64,000 nt of DNA, taken from positions 96,097,345-96,161,344 of the forward strand of contig CP136061.1 of NCBI GenBank assembly GCA_032622095.1, in the 5' to 3' direction. Of this stretch, positions 47,841-58,395 are shown in pieces (position 1 is the stretch's first letter; the number at the start of each line of letters is the position of its first letter). The notes under the pieces were generated by a model. The model was given only the letters and a program-made list of their open reading frames with translations. It searched no databases and had not been told where the DNA came from. The translations under genes and the position numbers were made by a program. The stretch is from Siphonodentalium dalli. Its lineage: Eukaryota > Mollusca > Scaphopoda > Gadilida > Siphonodentaliidae.

Positions 47841-48827
47841 TAGAAAGAACCATTAACGCTAATCATTTAATTTAATTTGTATTAACTAAATAACGGAGAT
47901 ATTTGAGGAAAGTGTTTTTGACGAAATAACGGAAATATTTGAAGAAGTGTGTTTTAAAGAGCGTCTAACAATTCGATAATGTGACATGTATTTACGTTGC
48001 TTGTATTTTTTGTATGCCACTTTCTCACTCTGTGTGTACAATGTCAATAAATCATACAATAACCCAGTGGTTAGTTACTGCGTGGTACACAGACAGACAT
48101 GTGTTGACGCCAAACTTATGCCAACGATAATGTCTCAGGGGTAGATTTAACAGTACCCCTCCCAAGTTTGTTAAAATTGTTGGAAATTATGAATTGTTAC
48201 CCCGTTGATTTCAGTTTGAAATGAACAGCGTTACTTGCAGCACATCGCGGATTAGGTCCATGCTACAGAATGGAGTAAATATGGTGATCAATCATCACCT
48301 CTGGTCTCGTGTACTTTCACGAACGTAAATGATTGCGCGCAACTGAACATCGATCCCATCCTCTGGTGTATACTATCTTGTTGTTAAGTCTTAGCCAGTG
48401 AGAGCGCCATAAAAATCACTCAATCTTCTGAACCTTTCAATGAAGCAATCTTCTTAATTCGCCATTTAGTAATAACGCGCCCATCGGAATTAGATGGCTA
48501 ATATGGCCCTGATAATGAACCATGTACCGTAGTTATATCCGGTGTACCAAAGACGTTCGGGTGACAGATTGTCCGTAATAACACACGCGACCATTGTGGA
48601 ATGGACATTGGCGCCAAATTCTACAAGATGACCCATTATTATTTCAGCAGCATTGATCGTTCCCTGCAGCATTCCAGTTTTGGTTAAAACAGACTCGGCA
48701 GTACTACGTGTGGCGACAATAGTCTCTGTGGTAAAATACCTTGGCTATCAGTGTCGCTATAAATCATTTCTACATAATTTGTATGCAGTATGACGACACA
48801 GCCCATAAATTATTTCCCCCCACGCCA
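47841..48827. other. unannotated sequence
   Basis: No recognised gene. A stretch near 48660-48700 (GTTTTGGTTAAAACAGACTC) recurs inverted near 49520-49555, suggesting a partial inverted repeat about 0.85 kb apart. Confidence 0.4.
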
Positions 48828-48880
48828 GGGGGGGGGGGGGGGGGGGGGTGAAAAACCCGGGGTGGGTGGGTGGGTGGTAT
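48828..48880 (+). other. long G tract and G-quadruplex-type motif
   Basis: A run of about 20 G (48829-48848) is followed after TGAAAAACCC by GGGGTGGGTGGGTGGGTGG (48859-48877), which has four or more G3 runs with one-base loops. That is the ideal spacing for a parallel G-quadruplex. A further ~20-G run lies at 49131-49150. Confidence 0.85.
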
Positions 48881-49828
48881 TTTGTTGCAAATTTTGAAAT
48901 CCAAGATGGCCGCTGGCAGCCATGTTTTTTTGGCCGAATGACCTCAAAATGACTCATTCCTATTTACATGTCCATGTTAACAGCCATGATAAATAGTATA
49001 TATGCACATAAATTCATATACAGCTGTTTACAGTGAATTCCCCTGCAAATCTCTGTTTTAGTGCTAAAAGGGGGGATGGGTGTCAAAAAATGGTCGAAAA
49101 AAACTGCCGAAAACGGAAAACAAATTGGCGGGGGGGGGGGGGGGGGGGGGATGAATGGGTACAAAAAATTATCGAAAGGGATTTTTTTTTTCCGACCCCC
49201 TCCCTGCCCACGCTCGAAACTGGTGTTAACTGTTGAAATTCTTGGACACACGTACTTTTATTCTCCTTGCTAGTTATTACATGTATTGGTAAATTATGGA
49301 CTATTCACGTATGCTTTTATTGTATAATTAGTTTTTGTAATCTTTAATTCTGTGCTCACTGTGTGAAATTGTAGTGGGGAAACGACCGCCAAACGACCGC
49401 CAAACACCTGAACGGCTGCAATCGCTTTTCTGATGAGATGTTGTGATTGATCGGCACTGACGTAATGCTTTCTGACGGAAATATACACACTATCATTATC
49501 TCCAGACATAGTACTACATTAGCTCCCACGTCTGTTTTAACCAAAACTGTATGCTAACCTGTTTTACGCTAAATTCTATCAAAATAGTGTCACCTTTAAC
49601 ACGAGCGATATGATACCTACATGTCTGTCACATTACGCGTGTAGTTCCGTCCATAGCCGTACGGGCCAGGGGGCTGGACGGGATGCAGCCCCCCCCCCCA
49701 AACGTTTTGAGATATCAAATGTCGTGCAAATTGGAGATATTTTCGTTAATTTGGATCTATTTCGTTATAATTATGTGTATATACAAGGTATAATCTTCAA
49801 AAACTGTTACAGTCATGCGTATATCATG

Positions 49829-50228
49829 TTAACCCTTTACCCAACAAACCGGCCAAAACCGGCCAAATAAAGCTTCAACAGCCTAAAATATCTTCGGTCT
49901 GTCTCAATAGAACCATACAAATATGGATATCATTGGAACCGGCTCCTTGACCACATTGTGATAGTTACAGTTATGCCCTGTGCCAATGCATTCTCTTATA
50001 TATGCGAGTCGACCATAGGTCGCCTCGCATATATAAGAGAATGCATTGGCCTAAAAAAAATCTTTTTTTAACACTTTTTACTATTTTTTCTTACATTCTT
50101 TAACAATTTTATAATTTTTAATGTGTTAAGCCAATGCATTCTCTTATATATGCGAGGCGACCTATGGTCGAGTCGCATATATAAGAGAATGCATTGGCAC
50201 AGGGCCCTTCTGTTGGGTAAAGGGTTAA
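49829..50228 (+). mobile_element. family B two-palindrome MITE, copy B4 (best preserved)
   Basis: TTAA at 49829-49832 and 50225-50228 flank CCCTTTACCCAACA and its exact complement. The left arm is about 150 bp, running from ACCGGCCAAAACCGGCCAAA to GATAGTTACAGTTATG, and leads into CCCTGTG and the palindromes at 49983-50049 and 50131-50197. The spacer is AT-rich. CACAGGG is followed by a 24-bp right end. This copy is the clearest statement of the family's anatomy. Confidence 0.95.
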
Positions 50229-51356
50229 AGCAAGTGTGCAAAAAGTCTCAGCCCCCTAAGCCCCCTCAGCGCCAGTACTGTATGGTTTCGTCGTCGGCGC
50301 TGGACACCAATATAGCTTGCTTATGCAGTAACTGTCCGCAACGGAGAAACAGGTCGTTAGACGTTTTAGATGTATTGTATTCCGAAAAAAGTGACAATGC
50401 TTGTACAAGCTCGGTTTTTTGAAAATTAACACGGATGTTAGCGAAAGTCATGGGGTTAGCAGAGGTACGGATAACTCGGTTGGCGAGTGGGACGATCTCT
50501 GAGCTACATCTTCGACACGTTCGGGGGGGGGGGTGGGGTCGAGCCAGACATGGCATTGGTAGGACTTTGTGTCGCCATATGCATGGCCCGAACCATGCAC
50601 ATCATTAATCGACAATCGATGCCATGACCAACGCTCTGAAAATGAGTTTAGGAGCAAACAAAATCTCAGACAAATCGAAACACGTACTGGATTATTTTTG
50701 TACCTCCGCTCCGCTTACGGTGCCTTATCCATTGGTGACACTGTCAGGCACACCATCGTCGGATCGGGAGCCGACGCTAATCGCTGGCCCATGTACAACA
50801 GTGTGCGAACCTTAAAGGTTACAGTGAAGTAATTATTTCCCATGGGCCTCAGTGTTAACATATAATGGCCTGCAGACCTGCCTATCCACGAATTGTGATA
50901 AGCCATGATCACCAGGATTGGCATCTGGCAAAGTTTATGTATGAAAAAAAGCATATAGTCGGGCATGTAATATACCTTTAAATTTGGGATTTATAATCTA
51001 GAGTCAGAAGTCCATGAAAAAGATATTGACATTTTTTACCTCACACCAAAAAAAACATTCAATCTAGAAACCACGTGCTTTACATCTGAAATTTCCAGAG
51101 GAGTGATTGCATGTATTTTATATGCTTAAATATCGAAACTACATGTACTATTAACCAACCAGAGCCCATAATTTAATTTTAATTCACTCCTGCATCTTGG
51201 TCCAAAATCCGTTGGAGGGCGCTACCAATCGAATTACTTCACTGTAACCCGACCAAGAACCCTACCGTGGCGATGAAGTCAACAAATGGCAACATTAAAT
51301 GGCAACATGAAATGGCAACATTACCTGCATGGTCAAATTCAATTCACCAAACTATT
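50229..51356. other. unannotated sequence
   Basis: Slightly GC-richer than average with frames up to 99 codons on both strands, none with a domain. AAATGGCAACAT occurs three times in tandem at about 51284-51320. Confidence 0.4.
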
Positions 51357-51540
51357 AGGCCCGTTCCAAACGACGGATTTTTGTCGACTCGAATCTAATT
51401 GTATTAAATCCGTCGGTGATGCGTCTGCGGTCGATTTTGTTACAGACGGACACATCTTTGTCGCGTCGAATCTAATACATCGGTCGATTTATTTAAAGGT
51501 GGATTCCCGGTTACCGTCAAAAATTGGTCAGGCGTAGATA
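51357..51540 (+). mobile_element. family H repeat (GGCCCGTTCCAAACGACGG end), copy 1
   Basis: It begins GGCCCGTTCCAAACGACGGA and contains GTCGACTCGAATCTAAT, a CAGACGGA block and GCGTCGAATCTAAT. The inverted counterpart is at 52563-52746. Confidence 0.7.
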
Positions 51541-51782
51541 TAGAGGCCTATATATACCGGTATATGTTATACATATATATACTAAAATATAGTATAAATT
51601 ATGTATATATATATATATATATGCGCGACTGCAGCGCGAATATATGTGCTCATGTATATGAGGATGTATATAGTACACGCAGGTATATAATATACTATAA
51701 TAGGCGCTACAAATAAATGTTATATCGTGCAACCAATTGCCATCTATATAAGTGTATACCATGCATGTAAATACCGATATAC

Positions 51783-52312
51783 AAGAATTATTATAAATCA
51801 GAGACTACCACCACCTACCATTTATAATAAGGATTACCGGAATATATTAATTATTATAAATCATAGGATACCACCCTATATCCTTTATAATAAGGAATAC
51901 CGGTATATATGACTTATTATAATTCATAGGCTACTATTCATACCCCTCATAATAAGTAATACCGGTATATATGAATTATTATAAATCATAGACTATACCA
52001 CTCTGCCCCTTATAATAAGTAATACCGTAATATATGAATTATTATAAATAAGAGGTTACCACCCATATACCCCTCATAACAAGTAATGCCGGTATATATG
52101 AATTATTATTAATCAGTGGTACCACCCCTACCCCTTATAATAAGTAATACCGGTATATATTAATTATTATACATCAGAGACTGCCACCCCTATCCCTTAC
52201 AATAAGGAATATCGGTTTATATGAATTATTATAAATCAGTTGCTACAACCCATATCCCTTATACCGGTATATATGAATTATTATAAATCATTGATAATAT
52301 ATCCATTATAAG
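51783..52312 (+). repeat. ~62-bp minisatellite of hairpin units
   Basis: About eight and a half units, each GAATTATTATAAATCA, a variable pyrimidine-rich middle with CCACCC, then CCTTATAATAAGTAAT and ACCGGTATATAT. TTATTATAA at the start pairs with TTATAATAA in the same unit, and ACCGGT is self-complementary, so each unit can fold. Confidence 0.9.
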
Positions 52313-52562
52313 TTGTGAGTCAGTGACATGCCATGTTCGTTGAGAAATCAAACTGCCATAATAATTAAAATTTTCACAATGTTAACTAAGCAATTCTTAT
52401 AGATATATCTTTCTTTATAACAAAGAGAGCGTGTGACAAACGACGCCATGTGGGTATTTCCGCAGATAAGGGGAACTCCCTCATTATTATACCATTATCA
52501 TATCATTATCATAGCTTTTGCATTCGTTATTCGGAAACTTTCGGCTCTTCTCGTCACAAGTA

Positions 52563-52746
52563 TTAGATTCGAGTCGACAAAAATCCGTCGTTTGAAACCA
52601 AGACGGATTTCAGACGCATCACAGACGAAGATTCGTCTGAATTGGACGGAGATTCGTCTGTGGTGCGTCTGACACGGATCTAATTGTTTCAAACGTCGCA
52701 TTTTAGACGCATTTAATACAAAAATCCGTCGTTTGGAACGGGCCTG
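52563..52746 (-). mobile_element. family H repeat, copy 2
   Basis: The right end is the complement of GGCCCGTTCCAAACGACGGA. ATTAGATTCGAGTCGACAAA at 52563 gives the inner arm in the same orientation. Internal GACGAAGATTCGTC hairpins are present. Copies 1 and 2 face each other across the 62-bp minisatellite. Confidence 0.7.
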
Positions 52747-52789
52747 ACGGGACCATTTGAAATAGGGCACTTATGTGAGCCTTTACTGT

Positions 52790-52882
52790 GCTATCCATGG
52801 CCTTGGGGCCGACTCGTAGAGTCATGCACTCACTAGTGCACACGTGCGTGTAATATAGCCACTGCGCTACTAAACGTACGTG
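52790..52882 (-). mobile_element. probable tRNA-derived SINE head
   Basis: The minus strand reads TAGCGCAGTGGCTA, an A-box match, and about 45 bases later CGAGTCGGCCCC, similar to the B-box end (TTCGAGTCC). It adjoins family H copy 2. No tail is visible. Confidence 0.45.
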
Positions 52883-53734
52883 TCTAAAGCATGTTTCTCC
52901 ATTTCTGACCGGCATGAACACACTCTGGGAAGAGTGCCTAACGACGAAACGACAGTCGTAACGTGACAAACATGCATGCATTATGTCTGGCATTCTATTG
53001 GACGCAGATCTGTTTGTTGATTCACTTATTAATAATCACAAGATATACGCATAAAACTCTTAAGTTGTCTCATTGACAACCGTAGTCATGGACGTTTCAC
53101 ACAACTCGCTTCATTGAATTGTTCGTCATTTAACATATGTTCTAATATAGTTTGAACGAGTCTGCCATATCCAACATGTCTTAAAGATTGATTTTCTGGC
53201 ATATATGTTATTCTAAACAATCTAATCTAAACAGATTTGTAAAAATCACCTTTGTTTAGCCATATTTTGTTTCGAACACGACAGAACATGACACGAATTA
53301 TATCAGTCGGATTAAAACCAGACTGAAACTGTTTTTCAGTAAACAGTCGTAAGAAAATGGGTGGGTTTTCCATTACCACAATCAAGAATTTCGTCAGTGC
53401 CAGTCAATTAAACACTGATCAGTAAAGCGATGCAGCTATTCCGGCGATTGTCGGGATTCCTATACAGAGGTCAGTTCGCAATATACAGAAAATAGCGCAA
53501 TAACATGTATGTCAAATTGGTAATTTCACAGTGTCAAAAATGAGAGATCGCCACATCTAATTACACAATAAACGCGTACGCGAAGAGTCCATAATTGACA
53601 ATGTACATACCTAGCAAGGGGAATCAAGGTACGTATTTCCAAGAATTCTACATTTAGCATCTGTTTGAAGCGGCAGATATAAAGGTGATGCATGTCGCGT
53701 AAATCAATGTGTGGGTTGTGACGTCATATTGCAT
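52883..53734. other. unannotated AT-rich sequence
   Basis: No recognised feature. Confidence 0.4.
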
Positions 53735-54196
53735 ATATGTGACCCGCCATATCAAATCCAGTCGTAAGTCGGGATATTTTTTACCCTGTGCCAATGCATT
53801 CTCTTATATATGCAAGTCGACCATAGGTCGCCTCGCATATATACAAGAATGCATTGGCCTAACAATTATTTACAATTTTAATAATTTTTTCTTGTATTCT
53901 TTAACAATTTTATAATTTCACCCATACAGAGCCCCAGACAAACATGAGCAGACGACACTCTTCTATATGCTTCTATATATGTGTGGGGCTCCCTGCAGGG
54001 TAATGGATGTTTTTTATCTCCTAAAAATTGTAAGAAACATTTATTTAAAAAACATGATAAAATATTGTTAGGCCAATGCATTCTCTTATATATGCGAGGC
54101 GACCTATGGTCGACTCGCATATATAAGAGAATGCATTGGCACAGGGTAAAAAAAAATCCCGACTTACGACTGGATTTGATATGGCGGGTCACATAT
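53735..54196 (+). mobile_element. family A two-palindrome MITE, copy A4
   Basis: ATAT at 53735-53738 and 54193-54196 flank GTGACCCGCCATATC and its complement. Palindromes lie at 53791-53857 and 54073-54139. The left palindrome has two arm changes (TGCAAG and ATACAAG). The spacer has a 63-nt hairpin, GAGCCCCA (53929) to TGGGGCTC (53991). No coding capacity. Confidence 0.93.
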
Positions 54197-55039
54197 TTCC
54201 GCCAAACTGTGTACGGCGAATCAGTTCCAGTTTTCTTTTAATCAGACTGGAATTATATGTACACACAAACATGCTGAGGTTTAACATGATGATGGTAATA
54301 TAATATTATGTATATTACATTGAAACAATGCATGCATCACTAATACATGTAGTTAGAACAGTCGACACGTACGTGTGACGATGGAGTATTTACTAACCCA
54401 GTGACTCTTGCTCGTCCGGACATGATGAACATACGTGTACTTTAGGTGGAAAACAGTGTACTACTTATCCCCTTGTTGGAGTAATATTTTAATAGAACAT
54501 GGCATAGATGGTGGAAATATGCTACACATACTGAAACAACCATTCAATTTACGAGCGTAACGACCGTAAACATGTCGGAATATTGATAATTTGTCATTAT
54601 AACGCACATGTTGCGTTCCAACCTCATACGTCTTGGGATGACAAATATCAACAGGAACAGACTACGTGAGTAAATAACACTATTCTAGACAAGTGGTACC
54701 AGAAAAAGCACTTATTTATGGCTCGGAAGGATACCGCTCCATCATAATCAATCACACAAATATGCCAGTTAGTGTTTGTATTCGATTATTACTGGGCGAT
54801 TTGTTTTTTTCGGGGGAAATGGTGGTTTATCACCACGTTGCCAAGAGAATAATTAAAGCGGAGGTTTCATGGGCTGTTGTCGGGTGTTTGTGACAGGGAA
54901 ACAATACGTTATTGATGATCCTACTTGGTTCGAGAAAATAGGGATTCTATTCATTAAGGGGGGTAACGGAGAAACACAACAGTCATCAGTAACGTGTTGC
55001 TTATAGAGTATGGAATAGAAGAACTGCCACTGGAATGGC
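54197..55039. other. unannotated sequence
   Basis: No recognised gene; the longest frame is 66 codons. Confidence 0.4.
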
Positions 55040-55455
55040 AAACACATCGTTTAAAGATACGGGCGGTGTTGGCGGTGGGTATGTTAGAGATACGGGCGGT
55101 GTTGGCGGTGGGTATGCTGTTAAACTATTCAGCTCCGTCAAAAACCGCCATAAACAGAAAGAATAGTAAAATATAGACAGACTTTGTTCTTATACCAATC
55201 AGAAATATGGCATAAACAGTATGTTATTGTCAAATGCTTTTCCTTTGTTGTGTAAACAAAGGCAAAACACGTTACAGAACCTGGCTTTTGTTTAGATCCG
55301 GATATGGCAAACATAAAGAGCGTTATTTGTTACTGTTTTCCTGATATGGAAATAATAAAGAGCGTTTATATAATTTGTGTGTGATTAACCAATAGAATTG
55401 CGCTGTGTTATGTAAACAGAAGCAAAACTTCTGTAACACGAGCAGGCTCTTGTTT
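55040..55455 (+). repeat. dispersed repeat family E, copy 2
   Basis: Diverged relative of 1466-1830. At its left end GATACGGGCGGTGTTGGCGG and TGGGTATG are duplicated in tandem (55056-55110), a change not seen in copy 1. Confidence 0.7.
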
Positions 55456-55734
55456 ACTTACACCATCGTACATCTTGACGACAATATACTATGCGGCCTC
55501 CGGGGTCGCAGTTCGACTTTTAATCCGCCCAAAAATTCCCATTTATATAAATAAAACGTCCATGGCCCATGTATACCAAGAATCAGCGAAACATTATACA
55601 CGCGGAGCGCGAAATAACTCACACCATTTATTCCGTATTTATGCTGTCCCCAAATGTACTTTCCCACCGTTTGTTTTATCTGGCGAATACTCTCAGTCAA
55701 TTTCTATGTTAAGTCTGCTCGGGGTGTGGGTTTC

Positions 55735-56425
55735 CATGATCACGTGACTGTTGTGTTGTTATAAACCTGTGGTGCACTCGATTCTCAGAGAAAACTAGAT
55801 TATACAAATCGTGTTATTGCATCTGTTAGAACACTCTGCCTGTATTATCCGCCAAGACATCTGTATCGCTTGATACGACTGGAATACAATGGAATGTACC
55901 CCACGGAACCCACTCGAAGATTGGTCCAGCCCACACATTGGACACCGGCCTATAACACCATTATCAGTGCAATTTTCGCAATATAGTATTTTGACCAGGG
56001 TTGAGATAGGGACCAACATTTTCGCTTGCCAAAATGTTTGCCAAATTAAATTGTGTTATACCAAATTTCATAATGATTTGCCAAATTTAATTGAGGGTTT
56101 GATTGAGGAAATTAAAGGAAATGCTCATGTTTCTTTTTTTTATCTCGACTGAAACGATGTTACTAGAAGTCTTATACAATCAATCACCCAGCCATTGCCG
56201 AAGGTCCATGATGCCCAGGTCATTTATCTTTCCAGACCACAACCGAAATTGACGACAACACTAGTTTGCCCCAATATATATATATATATATATATCGTAC
56301 GTGAGACATGAATGTGTGCTAAACTATACCTATTGAATTTGATAAACCTTTTTGTCGAAGATTCCTTCAGAGAAAACAAATCATGGAACCGGACAAGCCA
56401 CCATCCGCATATCCTGAAACCCATG
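55735..56425 (+). repeat. segmental duplication S, copy 1 (left part)
   Basis: Aligned with 60958-61540 and 61807-61915. Shared blocks include ATGATCACGTGACT, GTTGTTATAAACCTGTGGTG, GAACCCACTCGAAGATTGG, TTATACCAAATTTCA, AATTGACGACAACACTAGTT and AAGATTCCTTCAGAGAAAA. A short frame (CYTKFHNDLPN here, CYTKFQNDLPN in copy 2) is similar, but changes do not favour synonymous sites, so I call it noncoding. Confidence 0.85.
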
Positions 56426-57272
56426 ATACGACCCTATAATTGGAGTTTTGTTTGCGCCACTGCTGCATAACTCTTGATACGGCCCTATAATTGGAGTTTT
56501 GTTTGCGCCACTGCTGCATAACCCATGATACGGCCCTATAATTGGAGTTTTGTTTGCGCCACTGCTAACCCATGATACGGCCCTATAATTGGAGTTTTGT
56601 TTGCGCCACTGCTAACCCATGATACGGCCCTATAATTGGAGTTTTGTTTGCGCCACTGCTGCATAACCCATGATACGGCCCTATAATTGGAGTTTTGTTT
56701 GCGCCACTGCTGCATAACCCATGATACGGCCCTATAATTGGAGTTTTGTTTGCGCCACTGCTAACCCATGATACGGCCCTATAATTGGAGTTTTGTTTGC
56801 GCCACTGCTGCATAACCCATGATACGGCCCTATACTTGGAGTTTTGTTTGCGCCACTGCTGCATAACCCATGATACGGCCCTATAATTGGAGTTTTGTTT
56901 GCGCCACTGCTAACCCATGATACGGCCCTATAATTGGAGTTTTGTTTGCGCCACTGCTAACCCATGATACGGCCCTATAATTGGAGTTTTGTTTGCGCCA
57001 CTGCTGCATAACCCATGATACGGCCCTATACTTGGAGTTTTGTTTGCGCCACTGCTGCATAACCCATGATACGGCCCTATAATTGGAGTTTAGTATGCGC
57101 CACTGCTGCATGATACGGCCCTATAATTGGAGTTTTGTTTGCGCCACTGCTAACCCATGATACGGCCCTATAATTGGAGTTTTGTTTGCGCCATTGCTGC
57201 ATGATACGGCCCTATAATTAGAGTTTTGTTTGCGCCACTGCTGCATGATACGGCCCTGTAATTGGAGTTTTG
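56426..57272 (+). repeat. 47/51-bp minisatellite, about 18 units
   Basis: Each unit contains CCCATGATACGGCCCTATAA, TTGGAGTTTTGTTTGCGCCA and CTGCTGCATAA. Shorter 47-bp units lack GCAT. Units are almost identical. Long minus-strand frames (76-119 codons, repeats of QWRKQNSNYRAVSWV) are by-products of a unit length divisible by three (51). Confidence 0.95.
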
Positions 57273-57371
57273 TTTGCCCCACTGTGCTGACATACCCCCC
57301 CCCACTGTGCTGACATACCCCCCCCCACTGTGCTGACATACCCCCCCCCACTGTGCTGACATACCCCCCAC
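57273..57371 (+). repeat. ~24-bp minisatellite, four units
   Basis: CCACTGTGCTGACATACCCC repeats four times with C runs of varying length. It lies between the 51-bp array and the right flank of segment S. Confidence 0.92.
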
Positions 57372-57535
57372 TGCTGCATAACTCTTGTCGCGTGTACGTA
57401 TTAGTTATCAACCGAATAAAACAAATCTCACATCTTGGGGGAAACACTGTAGCTATGTCCATGATTAGTTCGAAATTCAACGCAGAAGAACATAGTTTCG
57501 CCCTTTATCGCGAATGCAGTCTGCTTATAAGTATG
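57372..57535 (+). repeat. segmental duplication S, copy 1 (right part)
   Basis: Aligned with 61966-62115: AACTCTTGTCGCGTGTACGT, AGTTATCAACCGAAT, AAACAAATCTCACATCTTGG, ATTAGTTCGAAA and GAATGCAGT are shared. Confidence 0.85.
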
Positions 57536-57626
57536 CATTGACGCCAATCGTGGAGGGTGTGGTCAAACTCCAAACATCGCCGATACGCAGGATCCTCGCG
57601 GCCATGTTATCTTTCCACATCGTGTA

Positions 57627-58395
57627 CACGTATATATACTGGTATATGCATGTATATGCAAATGCGCAAATACTGATAAAGCATTACTTTTTGTATAAAT
57701 TGTTTTTTCGCACTCGACAATTTCAATTTGTCTATGTTTTAGATATCTCTCTTTACGACGGTATGAAATATATCATTCAATTTATAATAGAGTTAGGTGT
57801 TGCGACACTATCTGTGTGTGAAACTATAAAGAACACTAATGTCAAAATTTACACCACAACTGAAGATTGTGCTCTACTATGTATATATTATTTATCTCAC
57901 CTACAAATAATCACCTTCGTATCGTATCTGTGCAGTGGATTCCGTGTATTCATTTCATAACTGACAGTACTGGAAAATGCAGGATTAATTCCTATAATCG
58001 GTGCCTTCTCAGAGAAACACGTATATTTACTGGTATATGCATGTATATGCACACGAAACACTGATCAAGCATTCTTTGTATAAGTTGTTTTTTCCCCACC
58101 AAAAAAATTCTATTTGTCTATGTGTTTAGATATCACTCTGTGTAGACATCACTCTGGTATGAAATATATCATTAAATATATGATATAGTTAGGTGTTACC
58201 GCAATATCTATGGATGAAACTATAAACAAGATTGTGTTTTACTATGTATAGATATTAGATATCTCGCCTGTAAATAATCACGTTCTTATCTAATCTGTTA
58301 AGTGGATTCCATGTGTTCTTCACTGAGCTGACAGCACTGGAAGTTTGAGGATACATTCCTATAATCGATGACTTCTCAGAGAAACACAATAATTC
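57627..58395 (+). repeat. 391-bp tandem duplication
   Basis: CACGTATATATACTGGTATA and TGCATGTATATGCA at 57627 recur at 58018. Both units end in CTTCTCAGAGAAACAC. A 148-codon frame at 57514-57960 crosses unit 1, but unit 2 breaks it with stops and indels, so I do not call it a gene. Confidence 0.85.

Noticed and set aside
55889-56152. Conserved coding region in segment S (CYTKFHNDLPNLIEG against CYTKFQNDLPNLMKG)
   Set aside because: Differences between the paralogues are mostly amino-acid-changing and the frames diverge on both sides. The similarity follows from the DNA duplication alone.
56583-57480. Long minus-strand frames of 76-119 codons with repeated QWRKQNSNYRAVSWV
   Set aside because: They arise because the 51-bp minisatellite unit is a multiple of three. 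The 47-bp units shift the frame, and there is no sequence outside the array to make a gene.
57514-57960. 148-codon open frame, hydrophobic
   Set aside because: It spans the first unit of the 391-bp duplication. The second unit breaks the frame with stops and indels, and the composition is that of AT-rich DNA.
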